Assembly (NCBI GenBank): GCA_033765305.1
Contig: JANRID010000072.1
Location: 1 to 64,000, forward strand
Length of the DNA stretch: 64,000 nucleotides
Source of the DNA: RDXT01 sp033765305
GTDB taxonomy: Bacteria; Bacteroidota; Bacteroidia; J057
Direction: 5' to 3'
Shown here: in pieces, positions 50,876 through 60,106 of the stretch
Layout: every line of letters begins with the position of its first letter
Numbering within the stretch: the stretch's first letter is position 1
Made by a program: the position numbers and the translations under genes
The notes under the pieces: generated by a model
Database searches by the model: none
Told to the model about the DNA's origin: nothing
The model's input: the letters and a program-made list of their open reading frames with translations, nothing else

Positions 50876-52390
50876 TCAGGCCTGAGCCAGCATCTTTTCG
50901 CCTTCCTCGATCACCATCTCGATGCCGCCTTTGAGGTAGAAGGCCTGCTCGGGCAGGCGGTCGAGTTCGCCGTCGAGGATCATGTTGAAGGCGCGGATGG
51001 TATCCTCGATCTTCACGAACTGGCCTTTCTGGCCGGTGAAGGCTTCAGCCACGAAGAAGGGCTGCGAGAGGAATTTCTGCACCTTGCGGGCGCGCTCCAC
51101 AGCGAGCTTGTCCTCGTCGGAGAGCTCGTCCATGCCGAGGATGGCGATGATGTCCTGAAGCTCTTTGTATTTCTGGAGCAGCTGGATCACACGCTGGGCG
51201 CAGTTGTAGTGCGCCTCGCCCACGATATCGGGCTGGAGAATCCGGGAGGTGGAGGTCAGCGGATCCACGGCCGGGTAGATGCCCAGGGCGGAGAGCTGGC
51301 GGGAGAGTTCGGTCGTGGCATCCAGGTGCGCGAAGGTCGTAGCCGGCGCCGGGTCGGTGTAGTCGTCGGCGGGCACGTAGATGGCCTGGATGGAGGTGAT
51401 GGAGCCGCGCTTGGTGGAGGTGATGCGCTCCTGCATGGCGCCCATTTCGGAGGCGAGGGTAGGCTGGTAGCCCACAGCGGAAGGCATCCGGCCCAGCAGC
51501 GCCGACACTTCGGAGCCGGCCTGGGTAAAGCGGAAGATATTGTCGATGAAGAAGAGCACATCGCGGCCGCGGGGATCTTCTTTGCGTCCGTCGCGGAAGT
51601 ACTCGGCGATGGTCAGACCCGTCAGGGCCACGCGTGCGCGGGCTCCCGGAGGCTCGTTCATCTGGCCGAAGACCATCGTCAGCTTGGATTCTTCGAGCAC
51701 TTGGGGATCGACCTTGGAGAGGTCCCAGCCGCCGTGGTGCATGCTTTCCATGAAGCCGTCGCCGTAGCGGACCACATTGGCTTCGATCATTTCCCGGAGG
51801 ATGTCGTTGCCCTCGCGGGTGCGCTCGCCTACGCCTGCGAACACCGACAGGCCGTTGTGCGCCAGGGCGATGTTGTTGATCAGTTCCTGGATGAGCACGG
51901 TCTTGCCCACGCCGGCGCCGCCGAAGAGGCCGATCTTGCCGCCTTTGAGATAGGGCGCCAGCAGGTCGATAACCTTGATCCCAGTGTAGAGCACTTCCGG
52001 CTCCACGGACAGCTCTTCAAACTTGGGAGCGGAGCCGTGGATGGAATAGCTGCCTTCGGCTTTCGGTACAGGAAGGCCGTCGATGGGAGCGCCGGTCACG
52101 TTGAAGAGGCGGCCGCGGATGGAGTCGCCTACCGGCACAGAGATGGTATTTCCCGTATTGACGACCGGCATGCCGCGCTCGATCCCGTCGGTGGAGTCCA
52201 TGGCGATCGCGCGGACGCGGTTTTCGCCGAGGTGCTGCTGTACTTCGAGCACGAGGGGCTGCTGACCGGGGCGGTCTACCGTGAGCGCGGAGAGGATTTT
52301 GGGAAGCGCGGAGCCTTCTCCGCTGAATGCCACGTCCACGACCGGTCCGATGACCTGAACTACCTTGCCTGTATGATTCGTGTTTGCCAT
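50876..52390 (-). CDS. atpD: ATP synthase F1 subunit beta
   Basis: A 504-residue catalytic subunit of the F1 ATP synthase. The Walker A motif is GGAGVGKT at residues 157-164, the catalytic glutamate lies in GVGERTREGND, Walker B ends in VLFFIDNIFRF, and the DELSDEDKLAVERARK segment matches the DELSEED region. Length and order are normal. The gene pair atpD-atpC is separated from the rest of the ATP synthase operon, which is the rule in Bacteroidota. A predicted promoter lies at 52452-52483. Confidence 0.98.
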   Translation of the reverse strand: MANTNHTGKVVQVIGPVVDVAFSGEGSALPKILSALTVDRPGQQPLVLEVQQHLGENRVRAIAMDSTDGIERGMPVVNTGNTISVPVGDSIRGRLFNVTGAPIDGLPVPKAEGSYSIHGSAPKFEELSVEPEVLYTGIKVIDLLAPYLKGGKIGLFGGAGVGKTVLIQELINNIALAHNGLSVFAGVGERTREGNDILREMIEANVVRYGDGFMESMHHGGWDLSKVDPQVLEESKLTMVFGQMNEPPGARARVALTGLTIAEYFRDGRKEDPRGRDVLFFIDNIFRFTQAGSEVSALLGRMPSAVGYQPTLASEMGAMQERITSTKRGSITSIQAIYVPADDYTDPAPATTFAHLDATTELSRQLSALGIYPAVDPLTSTSRILQPDIVGEAHYNCAQRVIQLLQKYKELQDIIAILGMDELSDEDKLAVERARKVQKFLSQPFFVAEAFTGQKGQFVKIEDTIRAFNMILDGELDRLPEQAFYLKGGIEMVIEEGEKMLAQA

Positions 52391-52451
52391 TGGCAGGATC
52401 TTAGATGAGGATTGCTGATGGAGAAGGGCTGTTCCCTGCTCGGAAATGCGC

Positions 52452-52483
52452 GCAAGTTAAACGCACTCCCTATCAAAACCAAA
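52452..52483 (-). promoter_or_regulatory. Predicted promoter of atpD-atpC
   Basis: On the minus strand TTTG (52480-52483), a 20-base spacer and TAACTTGC (52452-52459) resemble the Bacteroidota -33/-7 pattern, with two mismatches at the end of the -7 box. It leaves a leader of about 55 bases before the atpD start. Confidence 0.45.
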
Positions 52484-52661
52484 CAAATCCCCCGCGATTT
52501 GCGCCCTGACTTTGGCCGTCCGGGCACCAGCTGCGCCCGTCGGGCCTTGCCGGCGGGCAGCAGGGCGGGCTTGCAGACGCAGGCCCGCTTTCCACCGGTT
52601 TTTGTGTGCGGATACGCGGGGAATTCCGTTGTTTCGCAGCAGATGCTACTTACCTGATCCT

Positions 52662-55385
52662 ATGCGAACGATATGCTTGCTTATGGCCTGCGGCTTCGGC
52701 CTGCAGGCGCTGGCCCAGCCCGCCGCCGGGCAGCCCTGGACCGTGAAGGACGTCATTCATCAGCAGTCCGTCGGCAGCGCAGCGTTTTCGCCCGATGCCC
52801 GCTCGGTAATCTGGGAAAAGCGCAGCCCTTCGGAGGAGAAAGATGCCTTCGTAACCCATCTGATGCTGACCCGGCTCGACCTGCGGCAGGGGGATGGCTT
52901 CCGCGAGGTGGCGCTCACGCGCGGCGATGAATCATCCCGCAATCCGGTGTTTTCCGCCGACGGCACGGAGGTGTATTTCCTCTCCAGCCGCAACGAAGGC
53001 AAGACTCTCTGGGCGATGAGCCTTTTCGGCGGGGAGCCCTATGCCGTGGATTCCTTCAGCACTTCGATCTCGGGCCTGCACCGGCTGAACGACAGCACCC
53101 TCGTCTTTGCCGCCGAGGAAGGCGCCACCCGCTACGAGCAGGAGCTGGAGCGCATCGAGGACAATACGGTGGTCGTGGAGGATACGGTGCATTTCAAGGC
53201 CGACCGCCTGTTTGCTTATTCCCTGAAATCCGGCCGGCTGACCCGCCTGACTGCCAACCGATTCCCCCTGATGGAGTGGGCCGCCTCCCGCGACGGCGCC
53301 TGGATCGTGAGCAGCCACGTGCGCTCGCCCCATTTCGGGGTGGACGGCAAGCCTGAGCCGGAATATGTGCTCTGGAATGTGCGCACCGGCAGCGCCGTGC
53401 GCATCCTGGCCAGCGGCTATCAGCAGGCGAGCGATTTTCAGTTCGCGCCCGACAATAAAGGCTTCTATTTCCAGTCCGTCCGCTCCTCCGATCCCGAATG
53501 GCAGGGGGCAGGCATCAGCCTGCTGCACTACTTCGATCTGGCTGCCATGCAGCCCCGCGAGGTGCCCCTGAGCTGGGCCTGGGGCGTCGGCAGCGCCGGC
53601 TATCAGGCCTATCCGGGCGGGGTGCTGGTATCCCTGGCCAACGGCCCCACCGACCGCTGGGCTGCGCTGCGCATGCAGGGCGCCGCCTGGGCCTCCGTCC
53701 CGCTCAAAGCCGGCAGCCTGGATGAGCATTTCGGATTCGTCGCCCTGTCGGAAGATGGAAAACAGGCGATCGTCCAGCATTCCACGGCTTCGCAGCCGGT
53801 TGCGTACCGGATCTGCCCGCTTTCGGACCAGGGCAATGACGCGGTGCTGGGCGAAGGCGCGCTGCTCAGCAAGCTCAATCCGCACCTCGACTCCAAGCCC
53901 AAGGCCCGCTCCGAGGTCGTCCGCTGGACCGGTGCCCTGAAGGATGAAATCACGGGCATCCTCTTTTATCCGCATGCCTACAAGCCCGGCCGCGCCTATC
54001 CGCTCGTGGTGGCCATTCACGGCGGGCCCTCAGCTGCGGACAAGGACGAATGGCAGGACAGCTGGGCCTACTATCCCAATCTCCTCGCCCAGCGCGGCGC
54101 GTTTGTCCTGATGCCCAACTACCACGGCTCCTCCAACCACGGGCAGGCGTTCGTGGAATCGATCAAAAAGCGCTACTATGAGCTGGAAGTGCCGGATATC
54201 ATGGCCGGCATCGAATACCTTGCCGGCAAGGGGCTGGTGACGAAGGATTCTCTGGGCGTCATGGGCTGGTCAAACGGCGCCATCCTCACAACCTCGCTGA
54301 TTCTGCAGTATCCGGACCTGTTCAAGGTGGCTGCGCCCGGCGCCGGAGATGTAAACTGGATCTCGGACTACGGCACCTGCGAATTCGGCATTACCTTCGA
54401 TCAGAGCTACCTGGGCGGCGCGCCCTGGGACGATACAAAGAAGAAGCCGTATAATGAGGTGTATATCCTCAAGTCGCCCATTTTCGAGATTGAAAAAATC
54501 AGAACGCCGGTGCTGATCCACCACGGCAGCGAAGACCGCGCCGTGCCCCGCGACCAGAGCTGGGAATATTACCGGGGCCTGCAGCAGGTGGGCAAAGCGC
54601 CCGTGCGCTTCCTCTGGTATCCCGGCGAGCCGCATGGCCTGCGCAAGATTACCCACCAGACGCGCAAGCTGACGGAGGAACTGGCCTGGATCGACCGCTA
54701 CCTGTTCGGCAAGCCCGACACCGTGAATGAGGCGCTGCAGCCCGGCAGCCCGCTGACAGCTCTGCTGGAGCAGGAGGCCTATCCGCGGCAGGACGGCTGG
54801 TACGGGGTAATGGAAAACAAGGTGCTGATTCCGGAAGTGGCGGCTGTGCGGAAGGATTCGATCGCCATCGGGCGCTTTGAAGTGACGAATGCGCAGTACC
54901 AGCAATGGAAAACCAGCCACCGCTATCCGGCCGACCAGGGCAACTACCCGGCGGCAGGCATCAGCCTGGCGGATGCGCGGGGCTACTGCGCCTGGCTGAG
55001 CGCGCAGACCGGGCGGCGCTACCGCCTGCCCAGCGCCGCAGAGGCCAGGGCACTGCATGAGCTGGCCGCAGATGCCGCCGCAGGCGAAAATACCATGGCA
55101 TACTGGGCCGGATACGAGCTGACGGACTACGATGTGGAGGCATTCCGCAAGGCCATGGCCAAGGTCCGCACGACGCTGCTGAAGCCTGCCGGGCAGTTCG
55201 GTCCGGCGGAGGCCGGCGAAGCGAAGCTTTATGACCTCGGCGGCAATGTCTCCGAGTGGTTCGACGATGGCGCCGGCGGCGGCCAGTATGGCTACAGCGC
55301 CTGGGACTACGCCGATCCGAAAGCACAAACGCCCGTCCGGCGTCCGGAGGGCGTGGGTTTCCGCGTCGTCTGCGAATCCAAGTGA
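52662..55385 (+). CDS. S9 prolyl-oligopeptidase-type peptidase fused to a SUMF1-like domain
   Basis: A 907-residue exported protein. Signal peptide (1-23); N-terminal beta-propeller (about 30-430, WD40-like TolB pattern with AAFSPDARSVIWEK); alpha/beta-hydrolase peptidase domain (about 440-690) with Ser537 (GWSNG), Asp625 (GSEDRAVP) and His658 (EPHGL) as catalytic triad; and a C-terminal SUMF1/FGE-type C-lectin-like domain (about 705-905; IGRFEVTNAQYQQW, YRLPSAAEARALHELA, LYDLGGNVSEWF and GFRVV). The paired active-site cysteines of true formylglycine-generating enzymes are not seen in this domain, so it is more likely structural or binding. S9 enzymes trim short peptides. Fusion to this domain is unusual. 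Confidence 0.85.
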   Translation: MRTICLLMACGFGLQALAQPAAGQPWTVKDVIHQQSVGSAAFSPDARSVIWEKRSPSEEKDAFVTHLMLTRLDLRQGDGFREVALTRGDESSRNPVFSADGTEVYFLSSRNEGKTLWAMSLFGGEPYAVDSFSTSISGLHRLNDSTLVFAAEEGATRYEQELERIEDNTVVVEDTVHFKADRLFAYSLKSGRLTRLTANRFPLMEWAASRDGAWIVSSHVRSPHFGVDGKPEPEYVLWNVRTGSAVRILASGYQQASDFQFAPDNKGFYFQSVRSSDPEWQGAGISLLHYFDLAAMQPREVPLSWAWGVGSAGYQAYPGGVLVSLANGPTDRWAALRMQGAAWASVPLKAGSLDEHFGFVALSEDGKQAIVQHSTASQPVAYRICPLSDQGNDAVLGEGALLSKLNPHLDSKPKARSEVVRWTGALKDEITGILFYPHAYKPGRAYPLVVAIHGGPSAADKDEWQDSWAYYPNLLAQRGAFVLMPNYHGSSNHGQAFVESIKKRYYELEVPDIMAGIEYLAGKGLVTKDSLGVMGWSNGAILTTSLILQYPDLFKVAAPGAGDVNWISDYGTCEFGITFDQSYLGGAPWDDTKKKPYNEVYILKSPIFEIEKIRTPVLIHHGSEDRAVPRDQSWEYYRGLQQVGKAPVRFLWYPGEPHGLRKITHQTRKLTEELAWIDRYLFGKPDTVNEALQPGSPLTALLEQEAYPRQDGWYGVMENKVLIPEVAAVRKDSIAIGRFEVTNAQYQQWKTSHRYPADQGNYPAAGISLADARGYCAWLSAQTGRRYRLPSAAEARALHELAADAAAGENTMAYWAGYELTDYDVEAFRKAMAKVRTTLLKPAGQFGPAEAGEAKLYDLGGNVSEWFDDGAGGGQYGYSAWDYADPKAQTPVRRPEGVGFRVVCESK

Positions 55386-55391
55386 GCCCTG

Positions 55392-55423
55392 GGGCGGCAC
55401 TGCGGGCTTCCGCGGTGCCGCCC
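55392..55423. terminator. Bidirectional hairpin between convergent genes
   Basis: GGGCGGCAC (55392-55400) pairs with GTGCCGCCC (55415-55423), with an inner GCGG/CCGC stem closed by GCTT. It occupies nearly all of the 42-bp gap between the S9 peptidase stop and the end of the convergent amidase gene. No strong T tract follows, so it may be a GC-rich transcript end structure. Confidence 0.65.
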
Positions 55424-55427
55424 GGCA

Positions 55428-56276
55428 TTATTCCCCTACCGTCATGCTCAGCGGCCAGAACGGGATGCCGTCGTAGTCCTCGTGTTCGATCCGGCAGATG
55501 GCGGCTACGTGCGCTGCGGCAATCCGCTCCCGGATCTCGCTGGTCATCAGCAGCCGGGTCTCGTCCGGATCGGTGTAGAAGCCGTTTTCGGTCAGAACTG
55601 CAGGCATCTGCGTATTGCGCAGCACGTAGAAGATGCGCTTGCTGCCGATGGCGTGGCTTTTGATGCCGCGGTCTTTCCAGCCGGGCAATGCGCGCATCAG
55701 CTCGGCCTGGAAGGCGGAAGCCAGCCGCATCCCGATGGAGCTTCCCGGAAAGTGCCACACCTCGATCCCGCGCACGCCGGGGTTCCAGTCGTTCGAGGCT
55801 GCCGCATTGGCGTGGACGGAGACATAGATCTTCGGCAGGCTGAGTTCGGATGTTTTCTGATTGGCCCGGTCCACCCGCTCGCGGAGGAAGTCATCCACAT
55901 GGTCCTCGGGCACGACGCGGCAGTACTGAATGCCGAGCAGGTCGAGCTGCGCGGCAATCCGCTGCACGATGTCGCGGTTGAAGGACCATTCCTCGAACTG
56001 CGAGCCGTCGGGCAGGAGGGGCGAGCGCTTGCCGGGCTGGAGGCGGCCATGGCCGTTGTCGAGGCACCAGAGATAGCGCGGCGTCACGACGGGCCGCAGC
56101 GGCTCTGCGGGCAGGCTGCCGCCGGCCAGGCTCCGGCTGCGCGGAGCAGCCTCCGGAACCGGCTGCCGGAGGCTGGCCGGCGTAGTATCGCCCAGGTCGG
56201 CTGCGTCCTGCGGCGTTTCAGAACGGCGGGGGGCGCTTCTGCGGAGGCCGGCCCGGTACAAACTGCGTAAGGTCAT
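55428..56276 (-). CDS. N-acetylmuramoyl-L-alanine amidase-like protein (Amidase_3)
   Basis: A 282-residue protein with an Amidase_3 domain (about 68-265). Zinc ligands are His76 (CLDNGHG), Glu95 or Glu96 (QFEEWSFN) and His155 (VSVHANAA); Glu230 (VLTENGFY) is the catalytic glutamate. It should cut the MurNAc-L-Ala bond. Residues 1-65 are basic and proline-rich without a clear signal peptide, so its location is uncertain; some Bacteroidota amidases of this sort are phage-like or surface proteins. Starts at ATG 56315 or GTG 56324 would add an A+T-rich-coded leader and are less likely. It differs from the exported amidase at 18 kb. Confidence 0.8.
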   Translation of the reverse strand: MTLRSLYRAGLRRSAPRRSETPQDAADLGDTTPASLRQPVPEAAPRSRSLAGGSLPAEPLRPVVTPRYLWCLDNGHGRLQPGKRSPLLPDGSQFEEWSFNRDIVQRIAAQLDLLGIQYCRVVPEDHVDDFLRERVDRANQKTSELSLPKIYVSVHANAAASNDWNPGVRGIEVWHFPGSSIGMRLASAFQAELMRALPGWKDRGIKSHAIGSKRIFYVLRNTQMPAVLTENGFYTDPDETRLLMTSEIRERIAAAHVAAICRIEHEDYDGIPFWPLSMTVGE

Positions 56277-56500
56277 GCGCTGGAATTTTAGACCAAATAT
56301 TAATTCATTGTTCATAATATCCACAACCTATTGATGCGCTGCATTACATCGCTTCCGGGTTATGTGTTTCCTGTGCCGCATGCCCGGGGCTTCGCGGGGC
56401 GCCGGCGGGCAAATCCGGCAGGCGGGCGCGCCCGTGTTGGTTTTTTCCGTAGCTTACAGCTCGTTTTTTGTACTATTCAAGCAATAAGTTTCTGGTACAC

Positions 56501-59500
56501 ATGAGAGGATTACGAGGTTGCTGGCTGCTCGCAGTGCTGATCTGCGCCCAGCATGCTGCACAAGCGCAGGCGGAGCGGCAGGTGATGGAGTATTTGGGCA
56601 AGCATGCGAAAGCGTGGAATCTGACTCCGGAGGATGTGGCTGCGCCCATCGTGACGGACCAGTACACCAGCCGGCACAGCCAGGTGACGCACGTATATCT
56701 GCAGCAGCAATGGAATGGCATTCCGCTCCGGCAGGGCCGGATCGGCGCGCACGTGAGCGCCGACGGGCGCATGCTGGCGTTTCATATGCGGTTTGTCCCG
56801 GACCTGAGCCGGAAGGCGGCGAGCCTCCAGGCCCTGCTGAGCCCGAGGCAGGCAGCACAGGCTGCCCTGCAGGCCGCCGGGCTCGACGCTGCGCGGCTGC
56901 CCGCGCAGGAGGCTATGCTCCGCGCTCCCAACCAGTACGAACTCGATGCGCCCGGCCTCGCCGGGCAGCCGATGCGGATCTCGCTGCAGTACCATGCCGA
57001 CAGCACCGGGGCCGTCAGCCTCGTGTGGGAGGTGGAGATCGACCTGCTGTCGGGCGAGCACTGGTGGGTGACCGGCATCGATGCAGCCAGCGGGATGCTC
57101 CGCTACCAGGAGGACCGCGTGCTGCACTGCGGATGGCCCGCCATTCACGAAGCCCACGACGGGTGCAGCGGGACTGAACTGCACGAGCCTGCGGACGGGC
57201 TCCTCGGCGGGACCGAGGTACAGACCACCGGTACCTACCGGGTCTTCGACTATCCCCTCGAAAGCCCCAACCACGGTGCCCGTACCCTCGTAGCCAGCCC
57301 TGCAGACCCGCTGGCCTCGCCTTTCGGCTGGCATGACACCAACGGCGCCGCCGGGGCTGAATTTACCATCACCCGCGGCAACAACGTCCACGCCTCCGAA
57401 GACCGCAACGACGACAATGTGCCGGGCTATGCGCCCGACGGCGGCCCTTCGCTGATATTCGATTTCCCCCTGGATCTGTCGCTTTCGCCCGTTCTGAACC
57501 AGGATGCCGCCATCACCAACCTGTTCTATTGGAACAACCTCACGCATGATGTCTGGTATCAATACGGATTCGACGAAGTAAGCGGCAACTTCCAGCAGAA
57601 TAACTACGGACGCGGCGGACTCGGCAGCGATTATGTGAATGCCGATGCGCAGGATGGCTCCGGAACCAACAACGCCAACTTCGCTACCCCGCCCGACGGC
57701 CAGAATCCGCGGATGCAGATGTTTCTCTGGACCTCCGGCAATACGCCGCTGACCCGCGACCTGCGGGTCAATACCCCCGCGTCCATTGCCGGGCTGTACG
57801 AAAACCAGCGCGCCATCTTCGGAGCGCCGGTGCCCTCCTCGCCGCTGACAGCGAACCTCGTGCTCGTGCAGGATGGAACCGGCAACAACCTCGGCTGCCA
57901 GGTGCTGACCAATCCTGCCGACATCAGCGGGAAAATCGCGGTCGTGGACCGGGGCAGCTGCAATTTCACCGTCAAGGTCAAAAATGCCCAGGACGCCGGC
58001 GCAGTGGCGGTGGTAATCTTCAACAATGCCTCGAACTTCATCCCGCCGGGCGGCAGCGATCCCTCGATCATCATCCCGGCCATCATGGTGAGCCAGCAGA
58101 GCGGCAACCTGATCCGCCCGCTGATTGCCTCCGGCGTCAATGTTACGCTGCAGGCCGATCTGCCGATGGGCCTCGACAGCGACTTCGACAATGGCGTCAT
58201 TGTGCACGAGTACGGCCACGGCATCTCGACCCGCCTCACGGGCGGCCCCGCATCCTCGGGCTGCCTCTTCAACGAGGAGCAGGCCGGCGAAGGCTGGAGC
58301 GACTGGTTTGCGCTGGTGATGTCCGTGGAGCCCGGCGATGTGGGCGCTACCGCGCGCGGCATCGGCACCTATGCCTCCGGGCAGCCGGTTACAGGCGGCG
58401 GGATCCGGCCCTTCCCCTACAGCACCAGCATGAGCGTGAACCCCGTCACCTACGACTACGCCAAAACCCTCTCCGTGCCGCACGGGGTGGGTTCGGTGAT
58501 GTGCTCCATGCTCTGGGATCTGTACTGGAAACTGATCGAAACCTACGGCTACGACCCGGATATCTACACCGGAAAAGGCGGCAACAACATGGCGATGCAG
58601 CTCGTCATCGACGGCCTGAAGCTGCAGCCCTGCGGACCCGGCTTCACAGACGTGCGGGATGCGATTCTCCTGGCCGACCAGATCAACTACGGCGGCGCCA
58701 ACGAGTGCCTCATCTGGGGGGTATTTGCGCGCAGAGGCCTGGGATTCAGCGCAGATCAGGGCTCGCCCTCCAGCCGCAGCGATGGCACGCAGGCCTTCGA
58801 CCTGCCCCCGGCCTGCCGCAGCATTCTGTACATGACCAAGTCGGTGTCGCCGGAACAGATCCCCGCAGGCGATACGCTCACCTATACCCTCCAGGTGTTC
58901 AACAACACCTCCGGCGTGCTGACCAATGTGACGGTCCGCGATACCCTGCCGGCTGGGGTGTTTTACGTGCCCGGCTCGGCTTCGGCGCCGCTGTCCGATT
59001 CCGGTGCGGTGCTGGTCTTCCCGCTCGGCAGCATGAGCCCCACGCAGTCGGCCGCCCTCACCTTCCAGGCTACGGTGAATCCGAGCGCAAGCTTCTCCAC
59101 GTTCCTCTTCGAGGATAGCTTCGAGGATCCGCTTTCGGGGCCTTATGTGGCGGAAATGCTCACCGGCACCGACGGCTGGGTCCGCGATACGGGCAACGCC
59201 CGCAGCGGTCAGGTTGCGTATTTCATCCCCAATGCCCCGGCGCTCAACGACCATACCCTGCTGCTGCCGGTGCAGTTGCCGGATACCAATACCGTATTTT
59301 CGTTCTGGCATTCCTTCGATACCGAAGGCGGCTGGGACGGCGGGCTGGTGGAGGTATTCCCCACGTCCTCGCTCGGCGCCTGGACAGACCTGGGTCCGCT
59401 GATGCTCGAAAATGGCTACAACTCCGGAGTCGGATTCAACAATCCGGCCGGCGAACGGGATGCCTTCAGCGGCAACAGCAACGGATACATCAAAACCCGC

Positions 59501-59983
59501 ATCGACCTGAGCCCGTACGCGGGCGAGCAGATCTTCCTGCGCTTCCGCTTCGTCTCGGATGACAATACGAACGAAACCGGCTGGTACATCGACGATATCG
59601 CATTCGGCGCGGAAGTATCCTTCCTCAACCGGGCCTGCGTCGCAGCAGCGGAAGGCAACGTCTGGTGCGCCGTGCAGGATGCGCCGAACATCATCCTCGA
59701 GCCCAAGGCCACCACGGCTGCCGGCCCGGATGTGCAGCCGCTGCCGGTCAAGGTGTTCCCCAACCCCGCCCGCGACCGGGTGTCGGTCGTGTTCCGCGAG
59801 CTGCCCCGGAACGGTGCGAGCCTGCGCCTGCTGACGCTGCAGGGCCAGGAAGTGCTGCGCAGCACGGCGGCGCCCGGCACGCCCGAAACGGTGCTCGATC
59901 TGAGCACGCTGGCGCGCGGGATCTACCAGCTTGAGGTGCGCAGCGGCGGCGAAACAGCCCGGATCAAGCTGATCCGCGAGTAA
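56501..59983 (+). CDS. M36 fungalysin-type metallopeptidase with type IX sorting domain, paralog 1
   Basis: A 1,160-residue secreted protease. Signal peptide (1-24, ending QAQ); FTP propeptide (about 30-110); M36 catalytic domain (about 245-790) with the zinc motif HEYGH at residues 569-573 and a following SGCLFNEEQAGEGWSDW carrying a glutamate; inside it, before the zinc motif, an inserted PA domain (about 445-545, KIAVVDRGSCNFTVKVKNAQDAGAVAVVIFNNA); a DUF11-like repeat (about 785-870); a beta-sandwich with EDSFEDPLSGPYVAEML; and a type A sorting domain (about 1085-1160, VKVFPNPARDRVSVVF and LSTLARGIYQLEV). The tandem copy is about 120 bp downstream. Confidence 0.94.
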   Translation: MRGLRGCWLLAVLICAQHAAQAQAERQVMEYLGKHAKAWNLTPEDVAAPIVTDQYTSRHSQVTHVYLQQQWNGIPLRQGRIGAHVSADGRMLAFHMRFVPDLSRKAASLQALLSPRQAAQAALQAAGLDAARLPAQEAMLRAPNQYELDAPGLAGQPMRISLQYHADSTGAVSLVWEVEIDLLSGEHWWVTGIDAASGMLRYQEDRVLHCGWPAIHEAHDGCSGTELHEPADGLLGGTEVQTTGTYRVFDYPLESPNHGARTLVASPADPLASPFGWHDTNGAAGAEFTITRGNNVHASEDRNDDNVPGYAPDGGPSLIFDFPLDLSLSPVLNQDAAITNLFYWNNLTHDVWYQYGFDEVSGNFQQNNYGRGGLGSDYVNADAQDGSGTNNANFATPPDGQNPRMQMFLWTSGNTPLTRDLRVNTPASIAGLYENQRAIFGAPVPSSPLTANLVLVQDGTGNNLGCQVLTNPADISGKIAVVDRGSCNFTVKVKNAQDAGAVAVVIFNNASNFIPPGGSDPSIIIPAIMVSQQSGNLIRPLIASGVNVTLQADLPMGLDSDFDNGVIVHEYGHGISTRLTGGPASSGCLFNEEQAGEGWSDWFALVMSVEPGDVGATARGIGTYASGQPVTGGGIRPFPYSTSMSVNPVTYDYAKTLSVPHGVGSVMCSMLWDLYWKLIETYGYDPDIYTGKGGNNMAMQLVIDGLKLQPCGPGFTDVRDAILLADQINYGGANECLIWGVFARRGLGFSADQGSPSSRSDGTQAFDLPPACRSILYMTKSVSPEQIPAGDTLTYTLQVFNNTSGVLTNVTVRDTLPAGVFYVPGSASAPLSDSGAVLVFPLGSMSPTQSAALTFQATVNPSASFSTFLFEDSFEDPLSGPYVAEMLTGTDGWVRDTGNARSGQVAYFIPNAPALNDHTLLLPVQLPDTNTVFSFWHSFDTEGGWDGGLVEVFPTSSLGAWTDLGPLMLENGYNSGVGFNNPAGERDAFSGNSNGYIKTRIDLSPYAGEQIFLRFRFVSDDNTNETGWYIDDIAFGAEVSFLNRACVAAAEGNVWCAVQDAPNIILEPKATTAAGPDVQPLPVKVFPNPARDRVSVVFRELPRNGASLRLLTLQGQEVLRSTAAPGTPETVLDLSTLARGIYQLEVRSGGETARIKLIRE

Positions 59984-60000
59984 GCGGCCAAACCAGGATG

Positions 60001-60034
60001 CTGCGGGCCCGGTGCAGATGCGCCGGGCCCGCAG
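60001..60034 (+). terminator. Long GC-rich hairpin between the two M36 genes
   Basis: CTGCGGGCCCGG (60001-60012) and CCGGGCCCGCAG (60023-60034) form a 12-bp perfect stem with a 10-base loop, 17 bp after the stop of the first M36 gene. No T tract follows directly, but a T-rich run starts 20 bases later. Confidence 0.65.
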
Positions 60035-60106
60035 CTGCATTAGGAAGATCCGGAATTTTTTTTCTATCTTCTCTGCGGAACCTGCTCCTGCTGATTGCAC
60101 CCCGAT

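Noticed and set aside
54780..55385. True formylglycine-generating enzyme activity of the SUMF1-like domain
   Set aside because: The paired active-site cysteines are not visible; only one Cys in GYCAWL and one near the end remain, so a structural or binding role is more likely.
56510..60100. 1,196-codon open frame on the minus strand
   Set aside because: Antisense to the first M36 peptidase and mirrored by an 867-codon frame against the second; both reflect codon bias of the real genes.
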